A DNA stretch of 64,000 bases from Stenotrophomonas lacuserhaii (GTDB lineage: Bacteria > Pseudomonadota > Gammaproteobacteria > Xanthomonadales > Xanthomonadaceae), in assembly GCF_014836545.1 (NCBI RefSeq), contig NZ_JACSQS010000009.1, positions 95,335-159,334 of the forward strand. The letters are read 5' to 3'. Below are positions 17,028 through 25,611 of the stretch, one piece after another; position 1 is the first letter of the stretch, and every line of letters begins with the position of its first letter. Position numbers and translations under genes: made by a program. Under the pieces are notes generated by a model that searched no databases, was not told the origin of the DNA, and saw only the letters and a list, made by a program, of their open reading frames with translations.

Positions 17028-18425
17028 TTGGACGCATTGCTGTTGTCCCGTTTCCAGTTCGGCTTCGTGGTCAGTTTCCACGTGCTGTTCCCCGCCTTCA
17101 CCATCGGCACGGCCAGCTGGCTGGCCTTCGTGGAATGGCGCTGGCTGCGTACCCGCAACCCGATCTGGCGCGAACTGTTCTTCTTCTGGCAGAAGATCTT
17201 CGCCGTGTCCTTCGGCATGGGCGTGGTCAGCGGTATCGTCATGGCCTTCCAGTTCGGCACCAACTGGCCGCGCCTGATCCAGGTAGCCGGGTCGGTGATC
17301 GGCCCGCTGCTCACCTATGAAGTACTGACCGCCTTCTTCCTGGAAGCCAGTTTCCTCGGCGTGATGATGTTCGGCTGGGGCCGGGTGTCGCCGCGGCTGC
17401 ATTTCCTGTCCACCTGCATGGTGGCCCTGGGCACGCTGGTGTCCACCTTCTGGATCCTGGCCTCCAACAGCTGGCTGCATACCCCCGCCGGCTTCGAGAT
17501 GATCAACGGCATCGTGCATCCGGTCGACTGGTGGAAGGTGGTGTTCAACCCGTCCTTCCCGTATCGCCTGACCCACATGGCGCTGGGCTCGTTCATCACC
17601 ACCTGCTTTGTGATCGGCGGCATCGGCGCGTTCTACCTGCGCCGCGGCGTGCACGTGGAAGCGGGCCGCCGCATGCTGACCGCCGCCGTGATCTTCGCCG
17701 CGATCACCGTGCCGGCGCAGATCTTCGTCGGCGACATGCACGGCCTGAACACCCTCAAGCACCAGCCGATGAAGATCGCGGCGGTGGAGGCGCACTGGCA
17801 TGAAACCGCGCCAGGGGAGGGGGTGCCGCTGGTGGTGTTCGCGCTGCCCAACGAGGAACACGAACGCAATGATTTCGAGGTCGCCATCCCCACGCTCGGC
17901 AGCCTCATCCTGACCCATTCACGCGAGGGGACCATCGCGCCGCTGACGTCCGTGCCGGCCAGCGAGCGGCCGCCGGTCACTCCCGTCTTCTTCGCCTTCC
18001 GGATCATGGTCGGGCTGGGCACGCTGATGTTGCTGCTGGCGCTGGTGTCGGTCATCGCCCTGTGGCGTGGCAGGCTGCTGCAGTCGCGCTGGCTGCTGCG
18101 TGGCTGGAACTGGATGTTGCCGAGTGGCTTCATCGCGCTGGTGTCGGGCTGGTTCGTGACCGAAATGGGGCGCCAGCCATGGGTGGTGTACGGCCTGCTG
18201 CGCACCGCCGATGCGGTGGGGCCGCAGAGCGCATGGATGACCGCGCTTTCGTTGGGCGTCTATGTGGTCGGCTATGCCTTCGTGTTCGGCTGGGGCATCT
18301 GGTATCTGGTGAAGATCCTGCGGCAGGGCCCCAGGCCGCACGAAGACGGCCCCTCGCTGGATGGCGGCCACCACACCCCGGCGCGTCCATTGTCCGGCGC
18401 GGATGAACCCCTGGAGGAGCGCTGA
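17028..18425 (+). CDS. cydA: Cytochrome bd quinol oxidase subunit I (CioA/CydA type)
   Basis: 465 aa, multi-pass inner-membrane subunit carrying the haems and the quinol site; with CydB it oxidises ubiquinol and reduces O2 to water. Landmarks: FHVLFPAFTIG (haem-ligand His region), FQFGTNW, the paired acidic residues around FFLEASFLGVMMFGW, and TEMGRQPWVVYG. The protein is shorter than E. coli CydA (about 520 aa) mainly in the periplasmic Q-loop, as in the cyanide-insensitive CioA branch. I chose the TTG start at 17028 because AGGAGG (17015-17020) lies 7 nt upstream; an ATG at 16932 would add 32 residues unlike the family. The cydB ATG follows directly. Confidence 0.9.
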   Translation: MDALLLSRFQFGFVVSFHVLFPAFTIGTASWLAFVEWRWLRTRNPIWRELFFFWQKIFAVSFGMGVVSGIVMAFQFGTNWPRLIQVAGSVIGPLLTYEVLTAFFLEASFLGVMMFGWGRVSPRLHFLSTCMVALGTLVSTFWILASNSWLHTPAGFEMINGIVHPVDWWKVVFNPSFPYRLTHMALGSFITTCFVIGGIGAFYLRRGVHVEAGRRMLTAAVIFAAITVPAQIFVGDMHGLNTLKHQPMKIAAVEAHWHETAPGEGVPLVVFALPNEEHERNDFEVAIPTLGSLILTHSREGTIAPLTSVPASERPPVTPVFFAFRIMVGLGTLMLLLALVSVIALWRGRLLQSRWLLRGWNWMLPSGFIALVSGWFVTEMGRQPWVVYGLLRTADAVGPQSAWMTALSLGVYVVGYAFVFGWGIWYLVKILRQGPRPHEDGPSLDGGHHTPARPLSGADEPLEER

Positions 18426-18426
18426 C

Positions 18427-19440
18427 ATGGACCTGATGACCTGGCTGCCGGTGGCGTGGTTCGCGGTGATCGGCTTCGGCGTGCTGATGTACGTGGTGCT
18501 GGACGGTTTCGTGCTGGGGATCGGCATCCTGGCCCCGTTCGCCCACAGCGAAGAAGAACTGGACCAGATGATGAACACCGCCGCGCCGATCTGGGACGGC
18601 AACGAAACCTGGCTGGTGCTGGGCGGTGCGGGCCTGCTGGCGGCCTTCCCGAAAGCGTACGCCGCGCTGCTGTCGGCGCTTTACCTGCCGGTGCTGCTGC
18701 TGGTGATGGCGCTGGTGTTCCGCGGCGTGGCCTTCGAGTTCCGCTTCAAGGCGCACCGCTCCAAGCGGCTGTGGAGCGTGGCCTTCGGGCTGGGTTCGCT
18801 GCTGGCCACCTTCGCCCAGGGAATCATCCTGGGGGCGTTGGTGCAGGGCCTGCCGATCGTCGAGGGGGTCTACACCGGCGGGGCGCTCGGCTGGTTCACC
18901 CCGTTTGCGATGCTGACCGGTGCCTCGCTGGTGGCCGGCTACGCCTTGCTCGGCAGCACCTGGCTGATCCTCAAGACCACCGGCCCGGTGCAGGTGCTGG
19001 CCCGGCAGTTGACCCGGCCGCTGGTGGTGGCGGTGATCGTGGCGATGGGGCTGGTCAGCAGCTGGCTGCCGTTCCTGCAGTCGCACCTGATGCAGCGCTG
19101 GTTCTCCGACGGCAATTTCTGGTGGCTGTCGCCGGTGCCGATCCTGACCCTGGCGGTGGCCACCGCGCTGTGGCGCAGCGCGCTGCATCCCAGGCGCGAT
19201 CTGCCGCCGTTCCTGCTCAGCCTGGGTTTGTTCGTGCTCGGCTTCGCCGGGCTGGTGCTGGGCATGTGGCCCTACCTGCTGCCACCTACCATGACCCTGT
19301 GGGACGCAGCGGCGCCGGCGTCGTCGCTGGGCTTCAGCCTGGTCGGCCTGGTGGTGCTGCTGCCGGTGATCCTGGGCTACACGGCGTGGTCGTACCGGGT
19401 ATTCCGCGGCAAGGTGGAAGCCGGCGCCGGCTATCACTAG
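18427..19440 (+). CDS. cydB: Cytochrome bd quinol oxidase subunit II (CioB/CydB type)
   Basis: 337 aa membrane subunit with about eight to nine hydrophobic helices. Family signatures are LDGFVLGIGIL in the first helix region, WDGNETWLVLGGAGLLAAFPKAYA, and the FEFRFKAH segment. The ATG is one base after the cydA stop, with GGAGG just before it, so the two are translated as an operon. No cydX-like small ORF is obvious downstream, where REP repeats begin at once. The start choice gives the expected N terminus DLMTWLPVAWFAVIGFGVLMY. Confidence 0.93.
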   Translation: MDLMTWLPVAWFAVIGFGVLMYVVLDGFVLGIGILAPFAHSEEELDQMMNTAAPIWDGNETWLVLGGAGLLAAFPKAYAALLSALYLPVLLLVMALVFRGVAFEFRFKAHRSKRLWSVAFGLGSLLATFAQGIILGALVQGLPIVEGVYTGGALGWFTPFAMLTGASLVAGYALLGSTWLILKTTGPVQVLARQLTRPLVVAVIVAMGLVSSWLPFLQSHLMQRWFSDGNFWWLSPVPILTLAVATALWRSALHPRRDLPPFLLSLGLFVLGFAGLVLGMWPYLLPPTMTLWDAAAPASSLGFSLVGLVVLLPVILGYTAWSYRVFRGKVEAGAGYH

Positions 19441-19445
19441 GCGCG

Positions 19446-19535
19446 GTGGGTGAGGGCCGTTGGTCGCAGGGGACGAGCGTTGGTCGTGGTGGGTGAGGAC
19501 GTTGGTCGTGGTGGGTGACGACCGTGGGTCGTCAC
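19446..19535. repeat. Degenerate tandem REP array
   Basis: Four imperfect repeats of the GGTGGGTGACGACCGTTGGTCGTCAC unit in 90 bp. The last one (about 19513-19534) is nearly intact apart from a G in the loop-side arm. They separate the cytochrome bd operon from the aryl polyene operon. Confidence 0.7.
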
Positions 19536-19596
19536 GCTCTTCGCCCCGGCCGTGCTAGCGTGCGGCGCTCCGCGCAACCGCAGCAGTTTTTCCGCA

Positions 19597-20337
19597 ATGA
19601 TCGAGTTTTCCGTTGTCGACTGGGCCGCCTGGGCGCCCGGGTTGGCCACCCGCAGCGCCTGGCAGGACTGGGCACAGGCACCTTGGCTGCCTGAAGGCGA
19701 GGACACTCCCGGGCTGCCGGAAGTACCGGCCATGCAGCGTCGCCGGATCGAGCGGCTGGGCCGCATGGCGATCCAGGCCGCCTGCTGGTGCGAAGCCGGC
19801 GAGGGGGCGGACAGCCGGGTGCCACTGGTGTTCGCCAGCCGCCATGGCGATGTCGCCCGTTCGATGGAGCTGCTGGCCGCGCTGGTGGCCGAAGAAGCGC
19901 TTTCACCCACCACTTTCGGCCTGTCGGTGCACAACGCGATCGGCGCGCTGTACTCCATCACCCGTGGGCACCGCGGCAACAACCTGGCACTGGCGGCGGG
20001 CAAGGCCACGGCCGAAGCGGCGTGCCTGGAAGCGGCCGGGCTGTTGGCCGATGGCGCCGAGGAAGTCCGCATCGTGGTCTACGACCCGCCGTTGCCGGCC
20101 CTGTATGCGGAGTTCATCGATGAGCCGGCTCCGTTTCACGCCTGGTGCTGGCGCGTCCGGCGCTCCGAGGCCCCGGGCGTGCGCCTGCAGCTGGGCTGGC
20201 AGGCCACCGGGCAGGCGGATGATCCGCCCGGGCTGCTGCCGCATGCGTTGGACCTGCAGCGTTTCCTGCTGTCGGCGCAGCCGTCCTGCGAACGGGTGAT
20301 CGACGGCCAGCGCTGGACCTGGAAGCGTGGCTGCTGA
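19597..20337 (+). CDS. apeC: Beta-ketoacyl synthase chain-length factor of the aryl polyene locus (ApeC-like)
   Basis: 246 aa, short for a ketosynthase, matching the Ketoacyl-synt_2 chain-length-factor type. It keeps KS-fold phrases (PLVFASRHGDVARSMELL, FGLSVHNAIGALYSITRGHRGNN) but lacks the TACSSG-type active-site cysteine motif seen in the other two KS genes of the locus, so it should be non-catalytic. In described type II aryl polyene systems the equivalent ApeC pairs with the active KS ApeO and limits chain length. It is the first gene of the 17-gene operon, begins at ATG 19597 (MIEFSVVDWAAWAPG) and overlaps the next gene by 11 bp. Confidence 0.85.
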   Translation: MIEFSVVDWAAWAPGLATRSAWQDWAQAPWLPEGEDTPGLPEVPAMQRRRIERLGRMAIQAACWCEAGEGADSRVPLVFASRHGDVARSMELLAALVAEEALSPTTFGLSVHNAIGALYSITRGHRGNNLALAAGKATAEAACLEAAGLLADGAEEVRIVVYDPPLPALYAEFIDEPAPFHAWCWRVRRSEAPGVRLQLGWQATGQADDPPGLLPHALDLQRFLLSAQPSCERVIDGQRWTWKRGC

Positions 20338-21133
20338 GGCGCTGCTGCGCGGCCTGGACCGGGCCTGGCGGGTGTTGGCCACCGGCCTCAGCTTTGCGGC
20401 ATTCGGGCTGGGCGGGTTGATCGCCGGTCTGGTCGTGGCGCCGTTGATGCTGGTCCTGGTGCGCGACCCCGCATGTCGCCGCCGGCTCGCGCGCCGGGGC
20501 GTCCAACGCGGATTCGCCCTGCAGGTGGCGATCATGCGCCGCCTCGGCGTGCTCACGGTTTCGGTCAGCGGCGCAGCACGGCTGCAGCGCGAAGGCCTGC
20601 TGGTGCTGGCCAATCATCCGACCCTGATCGACGTGGTGCTGCTGGTCGCGCTGCTGCCGGATGCGGACTGCGTGGTCAAACGCGCGGTGGCCCGCAATCC
20701 GTTCATGCGCGCCACCGTCCGGGCTGCCGGCTACATCGTCAACGATGACGGGCCGGCGCTGGTGGAAGCGGGCATCGCCACGGTACGCGGCGGGGGCTGC
20801 CTGGTGATCTTCCCTGAGGGCACCCGCAGCGAGCCCGGCCAGCCGCTGAAACTGCGCCGTGGCGCGGCCAACATCGCCGTGCGCGGCCGGCGGGACATCA
20901 CCCCGGTACGGATACGCTGCACCCCGCCGACGCTGGAAAAGGGGCGGAAATGGTATCGTGTGCCCCCGCGACGCTTCCACGTTTCGCTGGAGGTCGGTGA
21001 GGACATTCCGATCGGCACGTTCATCGACGAAGACGCAGCGGCAGGAGGGGAAGCCCTGGCCGCGCGGCGCGTCACCGACCATCTCACCCGATACTTCCAA
21101 CCCTGTGGAGAGCTGCCCCGTGCAGGAACTTGA
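20327..21133 (+). CDS. 1-acyl-glycerol-3-phosphate acyltransferase-like protein (PlsC family)
   Basis: 268 aa with an N-terminal membrane segment (FAAFGLGGLIAGLVVAPLMLVLV). The PlsC acyltransferase motifs are NHPTLID (HX4D: His97, Asp102), then VIFPEGTRS and the proline of ITPVRI. It corresponds in position to apeD of described aryl polyene loci and probably acylates the lipid carrier or anchor of the pigment at the inner membrane; the acceptor is not known. Translation is coupled: the start lies inside the end of apeC, and its own end overlaps the GTG start of the first ACP by 14 bp. Confidence 0.88.
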   Translation: MAAEALLRGLDRAWRVLATGLSFAAFGLGGLIAGLVVAPLMLVLVRDPACRRRLARRGVQRGFALQVAIMRRLGVLTVSVSGAARLQREGLLVLANHPTLIDVVLLVALLPDADCVVKRAVARNPFMRATVRAAGYIVNDDGPALVEAGIATVRGGGCLVIFPEGTRSEPGQPLKLRRGAANIAVRGRRDITPVRIRCTPPTLEKGRKWYRVPPRRFHVSLEVGEDIPIGTFIDEDAAAGGEALAARRVTDHLTRYFQPCGELPRAGT

Positions 21134-21377
21134 GCACGAGATCAAGGAGCTGATCATTTCGGCGTTGTCGCTGGAAGACGTTTCCGCCACCGAAATCGAT
21201 GCGACCGCGCCCTTGTTCGGCGAAGGCCTAGGCCTGGATTCAATCGATGCTTTGGAGCTGGGCCTGGCCCTGCAGAAGCAATACGGCGTGAGCCTGTCCG
21301 CGGATTCGGAAGAAACCCGCCGCCATTTCGGCAGCGTGCAGGCGCTGGCGGCCTTCGTCGCCGGCAGCCGCGCGTGA
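21120..21377 (+). CDS. apeE: Acyl carrier protein 1 of the aryl polyene locus (ApeE-like)
   Basis: 85 aa acidic helical carrier protein. The phosphopantetheine site is GLGLDSIDALELG (Ser41). The likely start is GTG at 21120, preceded by GGAG; no in-frame ATG gives an ACP-sized product. The start is inside the preceding acyltransferase gene and the stop overlaps the next ACP's GTG (GTGA). It would carry the growing polyene as a thioester for the KS, KR and DH enzymes encoded later in the operon. Confidence 0.9.
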   Translation: MQELEHEIKELIISALSLEDVSATEIDATAPLFGEGLGLDSIDALELGLALQKQYGVSLSADSEETRRHFGSVQALAAFVAGSRA

Positions 21378-21649
21378 GTGACTTCAACGCCATGACCAAG
21401 ACCGACCTGTTCGACCACATCGCCCGTCTGCTGACGACCAGCTTCGAGATCGACCCGGCCCTGATCGTTCCCAGCGCGCGGCTGCATGCCGACCTGGATA
21501 TCGACAGCATCGATGCGGTGGACCTGATCGTGCAGTTGAAGCCGCTGCTGGGCCGCAATCTGCAGCCGGATGCCTTCAAGACCGTGCGCACCGTGCAGGA
21601 CGTGGTGGATGTGGTGCATGGGCTGCTGCCCGACCCGACCGCCGCCTGA
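21374..21649 (+). CDS. apeF: Acyl carrier protein 2 of the aryl polyene locus (ApeF-like)
   Basis: 91 aa. The carrier motif is LDIDSIDAVDL (Ser45). The start is taken as GTG at 21374, overlapping the stop of the first ACP; an ATG at 21391 is the alternative and would shorten it by six residues. Two different ACPs side by side are standard in aryl polyene loci, where one is thought to receive the aryl starter and the other the extender units. Which does which cannot be told from this sequence. Confidence 0.9.
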   Translation: MSDFNAMTKTDLFDHIARLLTTSFEIDPALIVPSARLHADLDIDSIDAVDLIVQLKPLLGRNLQPDAFKTVRTVQDVVDVVHGLLPDPTAA

Positions 21650-21671
21650 CCGCGCGCGCCGGACCTCCCTC

Positions 21672-22223
21672 GTGTCGCATCCGCGCAGGCTGGCTTTCGT
21701 GCTGCTGTCGCTGGCCTATCCGCCGCTGATGTACCTGGCGATGGGCCGGTTCGAGCCGCGCTGGCTGTCGCTGCTGTTGTTCGCGGTGGCCGTGCTGCGC
21801 GCGCTGGGCACGCGCGAACGATTGTGGATCTGGTCGGCGGTGGGTACCGGGGTGTTGGCCATGGTGGCCCTGCTCGGCAATGAAGCGCTGCCGCTGAAAC
21901 TGTATCCCGCGCTGGTCAATGCGGTGCTGCTGGTGTTTTTCCTGGTCAGCCTGCGCCATCCCCCGACCGTGGTCGAGCGCTTGGCACGCCTGCAGGATCC
22001 ACAGTTGCCGCCGTTCGCCATCGTCTACACGCGCCGGGTCACCCAGGTCTGGTGCGGCTTCTTCGTGCTCAATGGCAGCCTGGCGCTGGCCACTGCGCTG
22101 TGGGCCTCCGATGCCACGTGGGCACTGTACAACGGCCTGCTGGCCTACCTGCTGATGGGCCTGCTGCATGCCGGGGAATGGACCGTTCGGCGCCGGGTGA
22201 AGGCAGCGCATGGCCATGTCTGA
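21672..22223 (+). CDS. Aryl polyene locus membrane protein (ApeG-like, COG4648-type)
   Basis: 183 aa polytopic membrane protein with about five hydrophobic helices (for example LAFVLLSLAYPPLMYLAM, ALVNAVLLVFFLVSL, LYNGLLAYLLMGLL). It contains the conserved-looking phrase RRVTQVWCGFFVLNGS. It sits exactly where the small predicted membrane protein ApeG lies in described loci. Biochemical role unknown. The start is taken as GTG 21672, because the gene lacks an ATG at a sensible place; the Shine-Dalgarno is weak. It overlaps the ligase gene by 14 bp. Confidence 0.8.
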   Translation: MSHPRRLAFVLLSLAYPPLMYLAMGRFEPRWLSLLLFAVAVLRALGTRERLWIWSAVGTGVLAMVALLGNEALPLKLYPALVNAVLLVFFLVSLRHPPTVVERLARLQDPQLPPFAIVYTRRVTQVWCGFFVLNGSLALATALWASDATWALYNGLLAYLLMGLLHAGEWTVRRRVKAAHGHV

Positions 22224-23904
22224 ATGGATCCCGTTGCACCTGCTGCTGCAGTCCGCACGGCCTGGCCGCACGGTGGGTGCGCTCGACGGTGCGGCGCTGG
22301 ACCACGCCGCGCTGCTGGCACGGGCACGCCGCTGGCAGGCTGCGTTCGCGGCCGCCGAAGGGCGTGACTGGGCACTCTACTTCGAGGACAGCCTGGCCTT
22401 CGCCGCTGCGTTGCTGGGCGCATGGTCGGCTGGCAAGCGGGTCTACCTGCCAGGCGACGACCTGCCCGGTACGTTGCAGGCGCTGCGCCCGCACGTGGAT
22501 GGCTTCGTCGGCGATGTCGATCCGTGCTGGCAGCCGCTGCACGCGGCACCGGCCACCGACATTCCCGCCACCGGCGTGGTGCTGGATCCACACGCCTGTC
22601 GGCTGGTGGTGTTCACCTCCGGCAGCACCGGCCAACCGGCTGCGATCGAAAAACGCCTGGACCAGCTGGGCAGCGAAGTCGAGGCACTGCAGCAGGCTTT
22701 CGGCGCGCTGCTGGCCGGTGCGCAGGTGCATGGAACGGTCTCCCACCAGCACATCTACGGCCTGCTGTTCCGCGTGCTGTGGCCGCTGGCCGCGGGCCGG
22801 GCCATCCAGCCACGACGTTTCTTCCATGAAGACCTGGTCGCCGCGCTGGCCGCCGCACCCAGTGTGCTGGTGGCCACCCCGGCGCACCTGAAACGACTGC
22901 CACCGCAGTTGGACTGGGCGGGCGCGCGCGGTCAGTTGCGCGCGGTGTTTTCCTCCGGCGGGCCGCTGCCGGCACAGGCCGCCGCAGACGTGCGCGAGGT
23001 GCTGGGCATCGCGCCGATCGAAGTGTTCGGCAGCAGCGAAACCGGTGGCATCGCCTGGCGCCGTTGCGCGGATGACGCCCCCGCGTGGCAGCCGTTGCCC
23101 GGCGTGCAGTGGCGCATCGACGACGGCCAGCTGGCGGTGGCATCGGCCCATCTTGCGCAGGGCGGCTGGTGGCGCAGCGAAGACCGTGCCGAAGCCAGTC
23201 CCGACGGCGGCTTCCGCCTGCTCGGGCGGGCCGACCGCATCGTCAAGATCGAAGAGCGCCGGGTTTCGCTGGGGGCGCTGGAGCAGGCCCTGTGCCGCGA
23301 TGCGGGCGTGGCTGAAGCGCAGGTGCTGGTGCTGCCGGGTACGCGCGAGCAGCTGGCCGCGGTGATCGTGCCGAGCGACCCTGCGCTGGCGCAGGCCGGT
23401 GATGCCGAGCGGCGTGCTTTCATCGGCCGTCTCACCGCACTGCTGGCGCAGGGGCATGACGCGGTGACCCGGCCGCGGCGCTGGCGGCTGGTTGCCGCAC
23501 TGCCCGTCAATGCACAGGGCAAACCGACCCAGGCGCTGCTGCAGGCGCTGTTCCAGAAAACGCTTCCGTCGCCGCAGTGGCTTGCGTGCGATGCCGCCAC
23601 GGCACGGGTGCAGCTTGTACTGGAGCCCGACCTGGGCGCCTTCGAGGGTCATTTCCCCGAGGTCGCCGTGCTGCCGGGGGTGGCCCAGCTGGACTGGGCG
23701 ATCCGCCTGGGCCGCGAGGCATTCGACCTGCCACCGCGCTTCCTGCGCATGGATGCGCTGAAGTTCCACCACGTTGCGCGCCCGCACGACGTGCTGATGC
23801 TGCAGCTGGACTGGGACGCGGCGCGCGGCGTGCTGGGATTCCGGTTCAGCTCCGATCACGGCATCCACGCCAGTGGCAAAGTACTGTTCGCCGATGCCGA
23901 TTGA
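22210..23904 (+). CDS. AMP-dependent acyl ligase fused to a hotdog dehydratase domain (ApeH-ApeI fusion)
   Basis: 564 aa. Residues about 1-455 are an adenylate-forming ligase: P-loop FTSGSTGQPAAIEK, VFGSSETGGIAWR, a GGWWRSEDRAE region for the ATP-ribose Asp, and a catalytic-Lys phrase NAQGKPTQ. Residues about 465-564 are a hotdog domain with FEGHFPEVAVLPGVAQLDWA, the signature of ApeI/FabA-like dehydratases. In E. coli-type loci these are two genes, apeH and apeI; here they are one reading frame. The ligase should activate the aryl acid starter and load it on an ACP, and the hotdog part should take part in 3-hydroxyacyl dehydration, probably with ApeP. The ATG at 22210 has GAAGG 6 nt upstream. 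Confidence 0.88.
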   Translation: MAMSEWIPLHLLLQSARPGRTVGALDGAALDHAALLARARRWQAAFAAAEGRDWALYFEDSLAFAAALLGAWSAGKRVYLPGDDLPGTLQALRPHVDGFVGDVDPCWQPLHAAPATDIPATGVVLDPHACRLVVFTSGSTGQPAAIEKRLDQLGSEVEALQQAFGALLAGAQVHGTVSHQHIYGLLFRVLWPLAAGRAIQPRRFFHEDLVAALAAAPSVLVATPAHLKRLPPQLDWAGARGQLRAVFSSGGPLPAQAAADVREVLGIAPIEVFGSSETGGIAWRRCADDAPAWQPLPGVQWRIDDGQLAVASAHLAQGGWWRSEDRAEASPDGGFRLLGRADRIVKIEERRVSLGALEQALCRDAGVAEAQVLVLPGTREQLAAVIVPSDPALAQAGDAERRAFIGRLTALLAQGHDAVTRPRRWRLVAALPVNAQGKPTQALLQALFQKTLPSPQWLACDAATARVQLVLEPDLGAFEGHFPEVAVLPGVAQLDWAIRLGREAFDLPPRFLRMDALKFHHVARPHDVLMLQLDWDAARGVLGFRFSSDHGIHASGKVLFADAD

Positions 23905-24664
23905 TTCCCTGGTCCCCGCCGCCGAGTACGCCCTGCTGGTCGTGGTACCGGTCTACGACCATGAGCACGCCATCGCCGAGGTGGTGGCCGGAATCGGCGC
24001 TGCGGGACTGCCGTGCCTGCTGGTGGATGACGGATCGCACGCGGACTGCGCGGCTGTGCTGGCCGGGCTGGCACGACAGCCGGGCGTAGGCCTGCTGCGG
24101 CTGCAACACAACCAGGGCAAGGGCGGGGCGATGCTGGCCGGTTTCAGCCAAGCGGCGCGCCTGGGCTATACCCACGTGCTGCAGATCGATGCCGATGGCC
24201 AGCACGACACCGCCGAGCTGGGCCGTTTCGCCGCGCTGTCGCGCGAGCGTGCCGATGCGGTCATCTGCGGTATCCCGGCCTACGATGAAACCGTGCCGAA
24301 GATCCGGCTGTACGGCCGCTATGGCACCCATGTGTGGGTCTGGATCAACACCCTGTCGCTGCACCTGCGCGACTCGATGTGCGGTTTCCGGGTCTATCCG
24401 TTGGCACCGGTGCTGCAGGTGATGGCGCAGGAAACCATCGGCCGGCGCATGGATTTCGACACCGAGATCCTGGTGCGTCTGTACTGGCGCGAGGTGCCGG
24501 TGCATCACCTGGCCACGCCAGTCACCTATCCGAAAGACGGCGTGTCGCACTTCGATGTGTGGCGCGACAACCTTCGCATCAGCGGCATGCACGCGCGGCT
24601 GTTCGTGGGCATGCTGCGGCGCGCTCCTCGATTGCTGCGGCGGCGCCTGCGGGGACAGCCCTGA
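23894..24664 (+). CDS. Family 2 glycosyltransferase of the aryl polyene locus
   Basis: 256 aa GT-A fold, DPM1-like: LLVVVPVYDHEHAI at the start, CLLVDDGS, NQGKGGAMLAGF, the DxD-type IDADGQHD, and GRRMDFDTEILVRLYWR near the acceptor site. It has no membrane helix. Described loci encode a GT2-acyltransferase fusion (ApeJ) at this place; here the two halves are separate genes that overlap (TGATG). It likely adds a sugar in building the lipid head to which the polyene is attached. The start at 23894 overlaps the ligase gene by 11 bp. Confidence 0.9.
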   Translation: MPIDSLVPAAEYALLVVVPVYDHEHAIAEVVAGIGAAGLPCLLVDDGSHADCAAVLAGLARQPGVGLLRLQHNQGKGGAMLAGFSQAARLGYTHVLQIDADGQHDTAELGRFAALSRERADAVICGIPAYDETVPKIRLYGRYGTHVWVWINTLSLHLRDSMCGFRVYPLAPVLQVMAQETIGRRMDFDTEILVRLYWREVPVHHLATPVTYPKDGVSHFDVWRDNLRISGMHARLFVGMLRRAPRLLRRRLRGQP

Positions 24665-25611
24665 TGGCTGCCCGTCCTGGTCCTGCCGCACCGCACTGGG
24701 CCGACATCGGCGAGCGCACCTCGGTACGCGGCGTATTGGTCCTGTGCTGGATCCACCGCTGGTTCGGGCGCTGGCCGTACCGGGCGTGCGCCTGGCCGGC
24801 GGTGGCCTGCCACTGGCTGGCCAACGGCCTGGCACGCCGCGCCTCGCTGCAGTACCTGCAGCGGTTGCAGGCGCACAGCGGTGCGCTGGGCCGCGCGCCG
24901 GGCTGGCTGGACAGCCTGCGCCACTTCGCGCTGTTCGGCGACACCATGCTGGACAAGCTGCTGGCGCTGGGACGGCGCTACCCGCCGCAGCGCCTGCAGC
25001 TGCACGACAACGAGGCGTTGCAGCGCATTGGTCGCGCGCAGGGCGGGGTGTTCCTGACCGCCCATGTCGGCTGCCTGGAGCTGTGCCAGGTACTGGCGGA
25101 AAAAGTCCCGGGCCTGCATCTCACCGTGCTGGTCCACACCAAGCACGCGCAGCGCTTCAACAGCCTGCTGGCACGTCTGGATCCGCTCGCGTCGGTGGAG
25201 CTGGTGCAGGTGACCGACGTCGGCCCGGCGATGGCGATGACCCTGGGCCAGCGGGTCGCTGCAGGTGGCTTCGTGGCGATCGTCGGTGACCGCGTCCCGG
25301 TCCACAGCGAACGCGTGGTGCATGCCGACTTCCTCGGTCACCGCGCGCCGTTCCCGGTGGGCGGCTACGTGCTCGCCGCCGCGCTCGGCTGCCCGGTGTA
25401 CACGCTGTCCTGCCTGCACAATGGCGGTGGCTACCGGATCCGCTTCGATCTGTTCGACGAACGCATCGTGCTGCCACGCGGAGCCCGCCAAGCCGCGCTG
25501 CAGGACTGTGCGCAACGCTATGCCGCATGGCTGGAACAGCAGGTGATCCAATCGCCGCTGGACTGGTTCAACTTCTTTCCGTTCTGGGACCAGGCCACCG
25601 ATGCCGATTGA
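24664..25611 (+). CDS. LpxL/HtrB-like acyltransferase of the aryl polyene locus
   Basis: 315 aa lysophospholipid/lipid A acyltransferase-like protein. The HX4-acid motif is in FLTAHVGCLE (His then Glu), with VAIVGDRVPVHSERVV, FLGHRAPFPVGGYVLAAALGCPVY and a C-terminal LDWFNFFPFW similar to the QWHNFFDFW end of related proteins. It probably transfers an acyl or aryl-polyenyl chain to the lipid head. The ATG at 24664 overlaps the GT2 stop codon. It also overlaps the ammonia-lyase start by 11 bp, so it is embedded in the translationally coupled chain. Confidence 0.88.
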   Translation: MAARPGPAAPHWADIGERTSVRGVLVLCWIHRWFGRWPYRACAWPAVACHWLANGLARRASLQYLQRLQAHSGALGRAPGWLDSLRHFALFGDTMLDKLLALGRRYPPQRLQLHDNEALQRIGRAQGGVFLTAHVGCLELCQVLAEKVPGLHLTVLVHTKHAQRFNSLLARLDPLASVELVQVTDVGPAMAMTLGQRVAAGGFVAIVGDRVPVHSERVVHADFLGHRAPFPVGGYVLAAALGCPVYTLSCLHNGGGYRIRFDLFDERIVLPRGARQAALQDCAQRYAAWLEQQVIQSPLDWFNFFPFWDQATDAD

